DNA of 64,000 nucleotides from CAYUIG01 sp964444685 (lineage in GTDB: Bacteria; Gemmatimonadota; Gemmatimonadetes; Longimicrobiales; RSA9): NCBI GenBank assembly GCA_964444685.1, contig CAYUIG010000009.1, positions 19,478 through 83,477 on the forward strand, given 5' to 3'. The position numbers and the translations under genes were made by a program. This document shows, piece after piece, positions 42,101 through 49,044 of the stretch (its first letter is position 1; every line of letters starts with the position of its first letter). The notes beneath the pieces are model-generated. The model ran no database searches, was not told where the DNA came from, and worked only from the letters and a program-made list of their open reading frames with translations.

Positions 42101-42578
42101 CCGCGTACACGATGTCGGGATTCACCGGATCCAGCAGCAGCGATCCCATCGCAAGCGAGCACTGATCGTCGGTCAGCGGCTGCCAGCTCTGTCCACCGTC
42201 CACCGTCTTCCAGACGCCGCCCTGCGCCGCGCCGATGTAGATCACGTCTGGATCGCGCGGATCGATCGCGATCGTCGACAGCCGGCCCGCGTCCCGGTCC
42301 GCGATCGGCGCCGGACCCAGTCCCCGCCAGCCGGTTTCCGCCGCGGCGAGCGGCACCGGCCGGTTGGCCTGGAACGCGATCGGCCAGCGCAGCTCCGCCT
42401 GATGACGCGCCACCTGGAGCGCGCCCGCGGGCACCTCCTGGAACGGGTACGCGCGCTGCTGCTCGAGGAACTGCATGCGCAGCAGCGGCCGATCGGGCGG
42501 CGCCTGAGCATGCAGGGGAGTGGCACCGGCGACGAGGAGCGTCAGGACGCACGCGCCGCGCAGCTTCGATATCGGCAT
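39099..42578 (-). CDS. Large secreted sortilin-type BNR/propeller protein with Ig-like and C-terminal sorting domain
   Basis: A 1159-residue exported protein. Signal peptide about 1-27 (LRGACVLTLLVAGATPLHAQ). Residues about 60-760 hold many Asp-box/BNR units (GVWKTVDGGQSWQPLTD, GILRSTDGGQTWERLG, FFRSVDGGTTWTA, GIFRSNSGGIGWTTLN), as in sortilin-like propellers. Residues about 770-940 contain two BIG2-like Ig folds (VATVDATGLVTARGNGATMIV, VASVDAVGHVTALAVGETVI). The C-terminus (GVYTVTGRRVADLTRR ... GPGVYLVVFEVEGRVIRE) is a FlgD-like/type-IX-sorting-like Ig domain. Probably displayed or secreted; substrate unknown. Promoter at 42630-42659. Stop overlaps that of the VanZ-like gene. Confidence 0.87.
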   Translation of the reverse strand: MPISKLRGACVLTLLVAGATPLHAQAPPDRPLLRMQFLEQQRAYPFQEVPAGALQVARHQAELRWPIAFQANRPVPLAAAETGWRGLGPAPIADRDAGRLSTIAIDPRDPDVIYIGAAQGGVWKTVDGGQSWQPLTDDQCSLAMGSLLLDPVNPDIVYAGTGELHFSGDSYYGCGILRSTDGGQTWERLGASVFDTNTGGARISKILLDPGTAGSTTTVRLFAATSFGFFRSVDGGTTWTATLQGAVTDLIMDPGNANLLYAAVGFPQTQVENGIYRSTDGGVTWTRLGGGLPTQDVGRIALALAPSNPQILFAAVQDGFNNGGSDGQLLGIWKSTNGGTAWTKLAATNASCGFQCWYDLVIAVHPTNPDLVYFGGVDFYRSFDGGQTFANIRSGMHVDQHAIAFHPTNPDILFVGNDGGIFRSNSGGIGWTTLNTNLAITQFYAGVSLHPTNPDVIMGGTQDNGTLEYTGIPNWLQVLGGDGGFTAIDPLAPGTVYAEFQWQSGSSFSGPRRRTQGQGFFQLKTVGIDVNDRALFIPPLVMDPADPNVLYFGTYRLYRTANRADQWSAISPDLTNGGAISAIAPAPSSPQTVYVGTSDGRLQVTTNGGGNWALRNSGLPDRYVTDIAVDAFDAQRAIATVSGFGSGHVFRTTNGGAQWTDISANLPDVPVNAVFAHPSFAGDIYVGTDLGVFRSRDDGASWQPFNDGFPNVAVFDLAYNDGTGQLIAATHGRGIFAIQPSSISSVAVSPDALTFNAVGDTSRVTAVALDGSGAPLPDANFSWASLNADVATVDATGLVTARGNGATMIVAALGGQADSVRVTVTQTIVSLGGLADTTTLVRGERRNLTAHAQDPNGAPVPNAPISWVSRQPNVASVDAVGHVTALAVGETVIVAALGSLADSTRLRVVAPATVIVEPASPVAASASARKGTRIGLLRVGVHTDGPEGARVTRIGVDITGDDPLARVMMVHDVNGDGLPGADEPRLTQIVRGLDPDVPERISLLFDFAVQTGASATLIVAAEMSGAAPHGAQFRATFIPSETRTVGLLSGAQDNVDQPAQPFVAAPVATTTLDADQVVAISENPVRDGGVTFTLSATPTVAGVYTVTGRRVADLTRRVTGSLIEWDLTNDQGEPIGPGVYLVVFEVEGRVIRERLMVLR

Positions 42579-42629
42579 CGCCCCGGCGGTATGGGGGAGG
42601 GGTCGCAGAAACGCGTAAGACTCTGCCCG

Positions 42630-42659
42630 AATGTACCTTGCGACGTCGCCAGCCGTCAA
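42630..42659 (-). promoter_or_regulatory. Predicted promoter of the large secreted protein
   Basis: On the minus strand TTGACG (42654-42659) and TACATT (42630-42635) with an 18-bp spacer. The leader would be about 45 nt. Confidence 0.5.
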
Positions 42660-42678
42660 CGGCGCGCGCGCGTCACTC

Positions 42679-42707
42679 TTTACGCGGAGCGCACGCCCAC
42701 CTATCGT
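42679..42707 (+). promoter_or_regulatory. Predicted promoter of the VOC lipoprotein gene
   Basis: TTTACG (42679-42684) and TATCGT (42702-42707), 17 bp apart. The ATG follows the -10 by 7 nt, implying a leaderless message. It lies back to back with the promoter at 42630-42659. Confidence 0.4.
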
Positions 42708-42714
42708 GGGCGCG

Positions 42715-43194
42715 ATGCTCCGCTCCAGAATGCTCCGCGCCGCATGCATCGTGTGCGCGCTCGCGATTCCCGCGGGCGCGTGCAGGATCGAGCGCAATCC
42801 GGAACCAACCGTCCAGCCGCAGCCGCTCCTGCGCGGACTGCGCAGCGCCATCCTGCACGTGCGCGACCTCAATGCCGCAAAGGCATGGTACACCGAGGTG
42901 CTCGGCCGGCAGCCGTACTTCGACGAGCCCTTCTACGTCGGCTTCCAGGTCGGCGGCTACGAGCTCGGACTCGATCCCGATACCTCCGTTGCGACGGCTT
43001 CGGCCGGTGGCGCCGTGCCGTACTGGGACGTCGCGGACGCCGACAGTGCGCTCTCCGTCCTCATCGCACACGGCGCGAGCGTAACCAGTCCCGTGCAGGA
43101 CGTCGGCGGCGGTGTCCGCAGCGCGCTCGTCACCGACCCGTTCGGCAACCTCATCGGCATCATCGAGGGCGCACCCGTTCCGACCGGCAGATAG
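42715..43194 (+). CDS. VOC-family (glyoxalase-like) lipoprotein
   Basis: A 159-residue protein with a lipoprotein signal (MLRSRMLRAACIVCALAIPAGAC) followed by a single vicinal-oxygen-chelate module: SAILHVRDLNAAKAWYTEVLG, YFDEPFYVGFQVGGYELGLD, and RSALVTDPFGNLIGIIE. The usual metal ligands (His of ILHV and Glu of GIIE) are present in the half seen; VOC enzymes need two such modules, so it probably dimerises. VOC proteins are normally cytoplasmic; an exported, lipid-anchored one is uncommon. Function unknown. Followed 5 bp later by a small membrane protein. Confidence 0.75.
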   Translation: MLRSRMLRAACIVCALAIPAGACRIERNPEPTVQPQPLLRGLRSAILHVRDLNAAKAWYTEVLGRQPYFDEPFYVGFQVGGYELGLDPDTSVATASAGGAVPYWDVADADSALSVLIAHGASVTSPVQDVGGGVRSALVTDPFGNLIGIIEGAPVPTGR

Positions 43195-43199
43195 AGATC

Positions 43200-43589
43200 A
43201 TGAACGAAACGGACATGCGGCCGTTCGCCCTGCGGGTCATCCGCATCGGGCTCGTCGCCGGCGTGCTGATCTTCCTCGCCGTCAGCTGGTTTCTCCAGCG
43301 CGACCGCACACCCAGCGGCGACTTCAGCTTCCTTGCGCCCGCCATCCTCGGCGTCTGCGGCATCGCGATCGTCGGCGTCATCATCCTCCGCCGCATGCTG
43401 TCGCGCGCCGACACCTTCCAGCGGAAGTCGGAGCTGGCGATCATCGGCTGGGCACTCGGCGAAGCAGCCGCGCTCATCTGCGCCGTCCACTACTTCCTCT
43501 CCGGCCTCACGACCTGGCTCCCGGCCGGGCTCGGCGTGATGTTCCTCGCGTTGATCGGCCTCCCGGTTCCGGAGGACGACGGGGCTTGA
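43200..43589 (+). CDS. Small polytopic membrane protein, unknown function
   Basis: A 129-residue protein with four likely helices: about 10-33 (VIRIGLVAGVLIFLAVSWFL), 45-65 (LAPAILGVCGIAIVGVIIL), 78-98 and 102-121. Between helices 2 and 3 is RRMLSRADTFQRKSE. No family recognised. It starts 5 bp after the VOC gene stop and is probably co-transcribed. Its last 50 bp are tandemly duplicated just downstream, and its stop codon lies at the junction. Confidence 0.6.
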   Translation: MNETDMRPFALRVIRIGLVAGVLIFLAVSWFLQRDRTPSGDFSFLAPAILGVCGIAIVGVIILRRMLSRADTFQRKSELAIIGWALGEAAALICAVHYFLSGLTTWLPAGLGVMFLALIGLPVPEDDGA

Positions 43590-43637
43590 TGTTCCTCGCG
43601 CTGATCGGCCTCCGGGTTCCGGAGGGCGACGGGACTT
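43538..43637. repeat. 50-nt tandem duplication of a gene 3' end
   Basis: Copy A (43538-43587) is the end of the small membrane protein gene; copy B (43588-43637) repeats it with about four differences (for example GCGTTGATCGG against GCGCTGATCGG). Copy B is not coding. Its last two bases start the TTGATT of the radical SAM gene promoter. Confidence 0.9.
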
Positions 43638-43669
43638 GATTTCGGGTTTTGTTCGGTTTACCCTTCGGT
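43636..43669 (+). promoter_or_regulatory. Radical SAM gene promoter with direct-repeat operator (shared damage-type site 3)
   Basis: TTGATT (43636-43641) and TACCCT (43659-43664) with a 17-bp spacer. TTCGG half-sites start at 43641, 43652 and 43664, 11 and 12 nt apart. Same ungapped layout as 16002-16035 and 27281-27314. Confidence 0.65.
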
Positions 43670-43692
43670 CCCCAGGCGGAACCGGAGGCCGG

Positions 43693-44751
43693 ATGGAACC
43701 GCTCGTCACGCTGCGCGGCCGTGGTGCGGCCGCGAATCCGAAGAATCGCTTCGAAGCGCTGGAGGTCCTTCCGGATCCGGAAGCGCGGGATCCTGACGAC
43801 CCGGGTCCGCGCACGCGTCTGCTGCGCGACGCCACGCGCACCATCCTCGCAACGAACGACAGCCCCGACATCGGCTTCAACTACAGCGTGAATCCGTACC
43901 GCGGATGCGAGCACGGCTGCATCTACTGCTACGCCCGCCCGACGCACGAGTATCTCGGCTTCTCCGCGGGGCTCGACTTCGAATCGGTGATCCTCGTGAA
44001 GATGGATGCGCCGACGCTGCTGCGGGACGCACTGATGTCGAAGCGGTGGCAGCCGGAGCTGATCGCGATGTGCGGCGTGACGGATCCGTACCAGCCCGTG
44101 GAGCGGCGGCTGCAGCTGACGCGCGGCTGTCTCGAGGTCCTCGCCGAATTCCGCAATCCGGTCGCGATCATCACGAAGAACCACCTCGTGACGCGCGACA
44201 TCGACGTGTTCGTCGAACTCGCCGCGCACAATGCCGTGGCAGTGAACATCTCCGTTACGACACTGGACGAAAAGCTCCAGCGGATCATGGAGCCGCGCAC
44301 GTCGATCCCTACGCGCCGGCTCGAAGCGATCCGGAAGCTGAGCGCCGCCGGCATTCCGGTGGGCGTGATGGTGGCGCCCGTAATCCCCGGACTGACGGAC
44401 CACGAGATGCCGCGCATCCTCGAAGCCGCGGCCGAGGCCAGTGCGCGCAGCGCGGCGATGGTGACGCTGCGCCTGCCGCACGGCGTGTCCGATCTGTTCA
44501 CCGACTGGCTGGAGCGACACTTCCCGGACCGGAAGGAAAAGGTGCTGAACCGCGTGCGTTCCATGCGCGGCGGCAGGTTGTACGACAGCAAGTTCGGCAA
44601 GCGGATGAGCGGGGAAGGGATCTGGGCCGATCAGATCCGGTCCGTCTTCCAGACCGCGCGCAAGCGTTTGGGTCTCGATCGGCCGAGGTTCGCACTTTCG
44701 GTGGAATCGTTCCGGCGGCCCTCTCCGGGCGGACAGCTCGACCTCCTGTAG
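43693..44751 (+). CDS. PA0069/Rv2578c-type radical SAM protein (spore-photoproduct-lyase related)
   Basis: A 352-residue radical SAM enzyme. The [4Fe-4S] cluster motif is CEHGCIYCYAR (CxxxCxxC, about residues 75-82), inside NYSVNPYRGCEHGCIYCYAR. Further family markers are MCGVTDPYQPVERRLQLTR, ITKNHLVTRDIDVF and SMRGGRLYDSKFGKRM. The family is related to spore photoproduct lyase. From memory, the P. aeruginosa member PA0069 belongs to its LexA regulon; the reaction is not known. GGAGG lies 4 nt before the ATG. The promoter carries the operator shared with imuA and dnaE2, which supports a damage-response role. Confidence 0.9.
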   Translation: MEPLVTLRGRGAAANPKNRFEALEVLPDPEARDPDDPGPRTRLLRDATRTILATNDSPDIGFNYSVNPYRGCEHGCIYCYARPTHEYLGFSAGLDFESVILVKMDAPTLLRDALMSKRWQPELIAMCGVTDPYQPVERRLQLTRGCLEVLAEFRNPVAIITKNHLVTRDIDVFVELAAHNAVAVNISVTTLDEKLQRIMEPRTSIPTRRLEAIRKLSAAGIPVGVMVAPVIPGLTDHEMPRILEAAAEASARSAAMVTLRLPHGVSDLFTDWLERHFPDRKEKVLNRVRSMRGGRLYDSKFGKRMSGEGIWADQIRSVFQTARKRLGLDRPRFALSVESFRRPSPGGQLDLL

Positions 44752-44760
44752 ACGGGGAGT

Positions 44761-44935
44761 TTCACAGCGGAGGGCGCGGAGGACGCGGAGAACTGCAACA
44801 AAGCTCGACCGCGTGATTTCTGGGAATTTTTCACCGCGGAGGGCGCGGAGGGCGCGGAGAACTGCAACAGGCTTCTCTGCGTGCTCTCCCGGAGTGTTTT
44901 TCAGCGCGGAGTTCGCGGAGAACTACATCGTTGAA
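44761..44935. repeat. CCGCGGAGG-type repeats, forward set
   Basis: Three units at about 44761, 44830 and 44900 (period near 69) of the type TTCACCGCGGAGGGCGCGG followed by GCGGAGAACTGCAACA. They open the gene-free region 44752-45269. The part 44940-45060 between repeats shows nothing recognisable apart from a GTGAACATTGCCCCA half-site. Confidence 0.85.
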
Positions 44936-45059
44936 CCGGCAGGATGCGGTCCCTCCCGTGCAGTGAACATTGCCCCAAGGTGAGCCTGAACGGTGCGTGG
45001 GGTCGAGTTGACTGCGCGTGGAGCGGTCGCGACGACACCAGTCGCCGCCGGCGAACACG

Positions 45060-45102
45060 TGGGGTCAGGTTCACCGCTTCGGGCGCCGTGAACTGCGCCC
45101 CA
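45060..45102. repeat. REP-like imperfect hairpin (TGGGGTCAGGTTCAC)
   Basis: TGGGGTCAGGTTCAC (45060-45074) and GTGAACTGCGCCCCA (45088-45102) pair imperfectly around a 13-nt loop. Related single arms occur at about 44962 (GTGAACATTGCCCCA), 44999 (TGGGGTCGAGTTGAC) and 45123 (TGGGGTAAGGTTCAC). This looks like a REP-type element; no transposase is nearby. Confidence 0.65.
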
Positions 45103-45135
45103 GCCTAGGAATCCCGGCCCGTTGGGGTAAGGTTC

Positions 45136-45250
45136 ACCGCGCCCTCCGCGCCCTCCGCGGTGAAAATGTCGTTCTCCGCGTCCTCCGCGCCCTCCGCGGT
45201 GAAAATGTCGTTCTCCGCGTCCTCCGCGCCCTCCGCGGTGAACACTGTCG
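45136..45250. repeat. CTCCGCGG-type repeats, reverse set
   Basis: Nearly identical 39-nt units at about 45132, 45171 and 45210, containing GCGCCCTCCGCGGTGAA and AATGTCGTTCTCCGCGTCC. They are the inverse of the set at 44761-44935 and could fold with it into a hairpin of about 480 nt. They lie just downstream of the repeat-rich exported protein gene. Confidence 0.85.
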
Positions 45251-45269
45251 TGCTCTGCGGTCGATGGCC

Positions 45270-46196
45270 TTAGAAGTGTGCGTTCACCAACGGCAGCCAG
45301 CGAGCCAGCCCGGAGTTGTTCCCCGCGAAGTTCAGCAGACCGAGCTGGAGCCCGTGCAGTTCCTCGGCCTTGTTGTAGAGGCCGATCGTGATGCCGCGCT
45401 GTACGCCGGTGACCTGGTTGTATCCGGCGATCGACAGGCCGCTCAGGTTCTCGGCGCGGAGGCGGCCGACGGTGATGGCGGCGCCGCGTACCTCGGGCGC
45501 GACGTTGGCGCCGACGCTCAGCGCGATGCCGCGAATCTCGCCGGATGCGACGTTCGCGAGTCCGCTCACGGCGAGGCCGCGGATGTCGCCCTGCGCAACG
45601 GTGGCGAGGCCGGAGAGGGTGGCACCGCGAATGTCGCCCTGCACGACGGTAGCGAGACCGCCTACGGTTAGATAGCCGACATCACCCTGCGAAACGGTGG
45701 CGAGTGTGCCGTACGTGATGCCGCGGATGTCGCCCTGCGAAACGGTGGCGAGACCTCCGAGGGTGATGCCGTCCATGGAGCCCTGTGAAACGACGGCGAG
45801 CCCGCCGAGGTTGAGTCCGCGCATCGCGCCCTGNNNNNNNNNNNNNNNNNNNNNNNNNNNNNNNNNNNNNNNNNNNNNNNNNNNNNNNNNNNNNNNNNNN
45901 NNNNNNNNNNNNNNNNNNNNNNNNNNNNNNNNNGCCTCGGGACCGACAATGCCGAGCGCGATGCCGCTCATGCGGAAGTCCGGGTTCTCGCCTGCCTGCC
46001 AGATCGTGAGGTTGATGCCGCTGACCCGGCGGACGTGGCGATCGCGCCAGTTGATGCGGATGCCGCTCCACTCGGGGGAGTTGCCGATGCTGAGGCCGGT
46101 ATTCGAAATGCCGAGGTCGAGGCTCTGGGCCGCGGCGCTGCCCGCGGTGGCGAGGGTCAGGAGCGCGGCCGCGAGGGTGCGGTCGAATCGTCGCAT
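45270..46196 (-). CDS. Repeat-rich exported surface protein (interrupted by an assembly gap)
   Basis: As written 308 residues, including 34 undetermined. Signal peptide MRRFDRTLAAALLTLATAGS with cleavage after AAA. The body is a regular repeat of about 14-15 residues, GLATVSQGDIRGITLG, GLATVVQGDIRGATLS, GLANVASGEIRGIALS, suggesting a beta-solenoid. The C-terminus changes to GLSIAGYNQVTGVQRGITIG and GLYNKAEELHGLQLGLLNFA, a pattern shared with LA_2272-type surface repeat proteins. Repeat number and length are uncertain because of the 100-N gap. Probably outer-membrane or surface located; function unknown. Confidence 0.75.
   Translation of the reverse strand: MRRFDRTLAAALLTLATAGSAAAQSLDLGISNTGLSIGNSPEWSGIRINWRDRHVRRVSGINLTIWQAGENPDFRMSGIALGIVGPEXXXXXXXXXXXXXXXXXXXXXXXXXXXXXXXXXXQGAMRGLNLGGLAVVSQGSMDGITLGGLATVSQGDIRGITYGTLATVSQGDVGYLTVGGLATVVQGDIRGATLSGLATVAQGDIRGLAVSGLANVASGEIRGIALSVGANVAPEVRGAAITVGRLRAENLSGLSIAGYNQVTGVQRGITIGLYNKAEELHGLQLGLLNFAGNNSGLARWLPLVNAHF
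45834..45933. other. Assembly gap (100 N) in a repeat-encoding gene
   Basis: One hundred N, a placeholder length. It falls among the near-identical GLATVSQGDI codons, so missing repeat units and a wrong frame across the gap are both possible. Confidence 0.9.
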
Positions 46197-46262
46197 GTCG
46201 TGAGTCTCCGGTGTGGTTGCGCGTGCAGCGCACTACGGCCGCGGCGCGTCTCCGGATTCATG

Positions 46263-47297
46263 TCAGTAGCCCGCGCGCTTGTCGACGAGGTTACTGAGCG
46301 GCTCGCCGCGCAGGTAGCGGCCCACGTTCTCAATGATCAGCGCGGCCTGGCGCTCCCAGAACCGGTCGGTCGTGGGGCTGACGTGTGGCGTGATCAGCAC
46401 GTTCGGCAGCGCCCACAGGGGTGAGTCCGGCGAAAGCGGTTCCATTGTCGTGACGTCGAGCGCCGCGCCGCCGATCCGTCCATCGGAGAGTGCGGAGGCG
46501 AGTGCGTCCTCATCGACGAGATCGCCGCGCGCCACATTGACCAGGACGGCGTGCGGCCGCATGCGCGCGAGCTGCGGTGCGCCGATCATGCCGCGCGTCT
46601 CGGGTGTGGCGGGCACCGTGAGCGCCACGTAGTCGGATCGTTCGAGCAGGCGGTCGAGCGCGTCGCCGCCGCGCAGGATCTCGACGCCTTCGGGGCCGGG
46701 TCGGTCGGAGCGGCGCGTGGCGAGAACGTGCATGCCCAGCGCGCGCGCCCGCATCGCCACCTCGCCGCCCAGCCCGCCGAGTCCCACGATGCCGAGGGTA
46801 GCCCCAGCGATTTCGCGGATGTGCCCGGGCGCGTGCCAAGGCGATGCATCCCACCGGCGCTGCGCCTGGAGTCGGAAGGCGTGATGCAGGCCGCGCGCGA
46901 AGTGCAGGATCATCGCGATCACCATCTCGGCGATCGGCGGACCGTGGACGCCGGCGGAGTTCGTGAACAGGATGTCGGATTCGACGAGCTCGGGATGCAG
47001 CGCGGAAGCAACGCCGGCCGAGCCGGTGTGGATCCAGCGCAGGCGTGCGGGCGGCTCGAGTGCGGCGCGGAGCAATTCACGCGGGAGTCCGAAGCCGACG
47101 AGGACTTCCGCGCCGCGCGCGGCCGCGATCGTCTCCGCGGACACGCCGCCGCCATCGCCGCGGCCGGTGACGGGCGAGCGCATGATGCGCACCTCCCAGT
47201 CATCGGGGAAGGCGCGTGCGATGGCCGCGATGGTGTCCTCGGACGGGGTCCACGCCGGCCGCTCGTCGAGCAGATTGAGGACGGCGATGCGGGTCAC
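46263..47297 (-). CDS. D-isomer-specific 2-hydroxyacid dehydrogenase
   Basis: A 344-residue NAD(P)-dependent oxidoreductase of the D-2-hydroxyacid dehydrogenase family. The nucleotide-binding motif is GATLGIVGLGGLGGEVAMR (about residues 160-178). Catalytic Arg is in LVNVARGDLVDEDAL, Glu in ALDVTTMEPL, and His in NVLITPHVSP. The catalytic domain begins ITRIAVLNLL-like at the GTG start; the longer frame upstream has no conserved character. Substrate could be glyoxylate/hydroxypyruvate or another 2-keto acid. It is divergent from the DNA-repair operon that starts at 47387. Confidence 0.87.
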   Translation of the reverse strand: MTRIAVLNLLDERPAWTPSEDTIAAIARAFPDDWEVRIMRSPVTGRGDGGGVSAETIAAARGAEVLVGFGLPRELLRAALEPPARLRWIHTGSAGVASALHPELVESDILFTNSAGVHGPPIAEMVIAMILHFARGLHHAFRLQAQRRWDASPWHAPGHIREIAGATLGIVGLGGLGGEVAMRARALGMHVLATRRSDRPGPEGVEILRGGDALDRLLERSDYVALTVPATPETRGMIGAPQLARMRPHAVLVNVARGDLVDEDALASALSDGRIGGAALDVTTMEPLSPDSPLWALPNVLITPHVSPTTDRFWERQAALIIENVGRYLRGEPLSNLVDKRAGY

Positions 47298-47386
47298 GGC
47301 TTGATCGGGGCGGGGCGGGCGGCGAACTTCGTCGCGATCGGCACTCGGTTCTCGCGGAGGCAGCACTGGTTTCAGGAAACGGCGGC

Positions 47387-48043
47387 ATGGATACGCGGCG
47401 GCCGGCGGCGCGGCAAGGGCGGGTGGTGTTTCTGCTCTCGCCTGCGAGCTGCGGCGGGCGCCGCGCGCACATCCTGCTGCGCGAGAACGCACGCACGGAG
47501 CTGGCGCTCCGGTTGCGCGACGGCGGCGCCACGCTGGGCGAGACATTCACCTTCCTGAGCGGGCTCTACTTCCGCGGGAAGATGGCGTACGCGCGCGCAT
47601 TCGCGCGGCCGCCCGCAACGACGCCGGGCGCGTTCGTGATCACCACGAGTCGCGGTCTCGTGGAGCCGGACACAATCATCACGATCGATGAGCTGCGCGA
47701 GTTCGCGGCCACCGACATTGCGCTCGACAATCCCGCGTACCGCGATCCGCTCGAGCAGAGCGTGCACGCGCTGAAGGCATCGCTGCGCGCGCGCGACCAG
47801 GTCGTGCTGCTCGGCAGCATCGCCACAGGGAAGTATGCGGACGTGCTGGGCGAGATCCTGGGGAAGCGGCTGCGCTTCCCGAAGGAGTTCGTCGGCCGCG
47901 GCGACATGAGCCGCGGCGGCCTGATGCTGCGCTGCGCGGAGTCCGGCGATGAGCTCGAGTACGTGCCGGTGGCGGGTGCGGTGCGGCATGGCCCCCGGCC
48001 GCCGAAGCTGGCGCCCAAGCCGAGGCGGACGCAGCCCGCATGA
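47387..48043 (+). CDS. Unknown protein in an operon with LigD-type polymerase and ligase
   Basis: A 218-residue soluble protein without signal or membrane segment. Notable stretches are VVFLLSPASCGGRRAHILL, ALRLRDGGATLGETFTFLSG, VLLGSIATGKYADVLGEILG and VGRGDMSRGGLMLRCAESG, with a Pro/Lys/Arg-rich tail. GSIATGKY resembles a nucleotide- or phosphate-binding loop but is not a canonical Walker A. Its stop overlaps the start of the LigD-type polymerase gene (ATGA), so it is translated together with two end-joining proteins. It is not Ku. I do not recognise a characterised family; the context suggests a DNA- or nucleotide-related role. Confidence 0.75.
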   Translation: MDTRRPAARQGRVVFLLSPASCGGRRAHILLRENARTELALRLRDGGATLGETFTFLSGLYFRGKMAYARAFARPPATTPGAFVITTSRGLVEPDTIITIDELREFAATDIALDNPAYRDPLEQSVHALKASLRARDQVVLLGSIATGKYADVLGEILGKRLRFPKEFVGRGDMSRGGLMLRCAESGDELEYVPVAGAVRHGPRPPKLAPKPRRTQPA

Positions 48044-49044
48044 GCGAAGAGAAGCGCGCGAGCCGCACGCACCATCCCTCGCGCCGGAGTGGCGGCTCGA
48101 AGGCGCGCGCGGGTGCGGTTGAGGCGTCGCAGCTGTTCACGGATGAGGAGAACGCCACCGTTCAGGTGCACGGGCGCCAGGTCCGCCTGACCAATCTCAA
48201 CAAGCCGTTCTGGCCCGAGCTGGGCATCACGAAGGGGCGGCTGATCCAGTACTACGCAGAGATCGCGCCGTTCCTGCTGCCGCACCTGCGCGACCGCGCG
48301 ATGGTGATGAAGCGCTACCCGCACGGCTGGAAGGGCGAGTTCTTCTTCATGAAGCGCGCGCCGAAGCCGCGCCCCGAGTGGATCGAGGTGTGCTCGATCG
48401 AGCACGGCTCCGGCAACGTGATCGACTTCCCGATCATCCAGGACGAGGCCGCGCTGCTGTGGGTGATCAACCTCGGCTGCATCGATCTCAACCAGTGGTA
48501 CGCGCGCTGCGACGACGTGGACCGGCCGGACTACCTGCACTTCGATCTCGATCCCACGCCGAAGACGACGTTCGACCAGGTGCGCGACGCGGCGCTGCAC
48601 GTGCACGAAGCGCTCGAGGCGCTGGGCATGCCGAGCTACGCGAAGACCACGGGCTCGCGCGGCATCCACATCTACGTGCCGATCGTACGCGGTCCGAACC
48701 AGAAGCAGGTGTGGACGTTCGCGAAGGAGTTCGCGAAGGCGAGCGCGTCGCTGCGGCCGGAGCTGCTCACGGCCATCTACAAGGTGGCCGACCGTCCCGA
48801 CCGGCGCGTGCTGGTGGACTACAACCAGAACGCGTGGGGCCGCACACTCGCGTCGATCTATTCCGTGCGGCCGACACCGAACGCCACCGTGTCCACGCCG
48901 GTGACGTGGGAGGAGATCGAGAACGGCGTGCGCATCGAGGACTTCGACCTGTTCAACGTTCCCGAACGCGTGCGCGAGCTTGGCGACCTGTGGGCGCCGC
49001 TGCTGGCCGAGGAGGGGCGCGTGGACCTCGGGAGGTATGTGTGA
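48040..49044 (+). CDS. Stand-alone LigD-type polymerase/primase (archaeo-eukaryotic primase fold)
   Basis: A 334-residue protein equal to the polymerase domain of LigD used in non-homologous end joining; it adds ribo- or deoxynucleotides at breaks. Motifs: LTNLNKPFWPELGITKGRLI, MKRYPHGWKGEFFFMKRAP, the metal-binding acids in YLHFDLDP (about residue 165), TTGSRGIHIYVP (about 205), and RVLVDYNQNAWGRTLASIY. A 30-residue basic N-terminal tail precedes the domain. It overlaps the unknown gene upstream and the ligase downstream by 4 bp each. Confidence 0.92.
   Translation: MSEEKRASRTHHPSRRSGGSKARAGAVEASQLFTDEENATVQVHGRQVRLTNLNKPFWPELGITKGRLIQYYAEIAPFLLPHLRDRAMVMKRYPHGWKGEFFFMKRAPKPRPEWIEVCSIEHGSGNVIDFPIIQDEAALLWVINLGCIDLNQWYARCDDVDRPDYLHFDLDPTPKTTFDQVRDAALHVHEALEALGMPSYAKTTGSRGIHIYVPIVRGPNQKQVWTFAKEFAKASASLRPELLTAIYKVADRPDRRVLVDYNQNAWGRTLASIYSVRPTPNATVSTPVTWEEIENGVRIEDFDLFNVPERVRELGDLWAPLLAEEGRVDLGRYV

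Noticed and set aside
45270..46196. A pentapeptide-repeat protein
   Set aside because: The period is about 14-15 residues with GLATVSQGDI, not the A(D/N)LxX five-residue rhythm.
47387..48043. Ku protein for the end-joining operon
   Set aside because: The sequence has none of the Ku core pattern and is shorter with different motifs; position alone suggested it.
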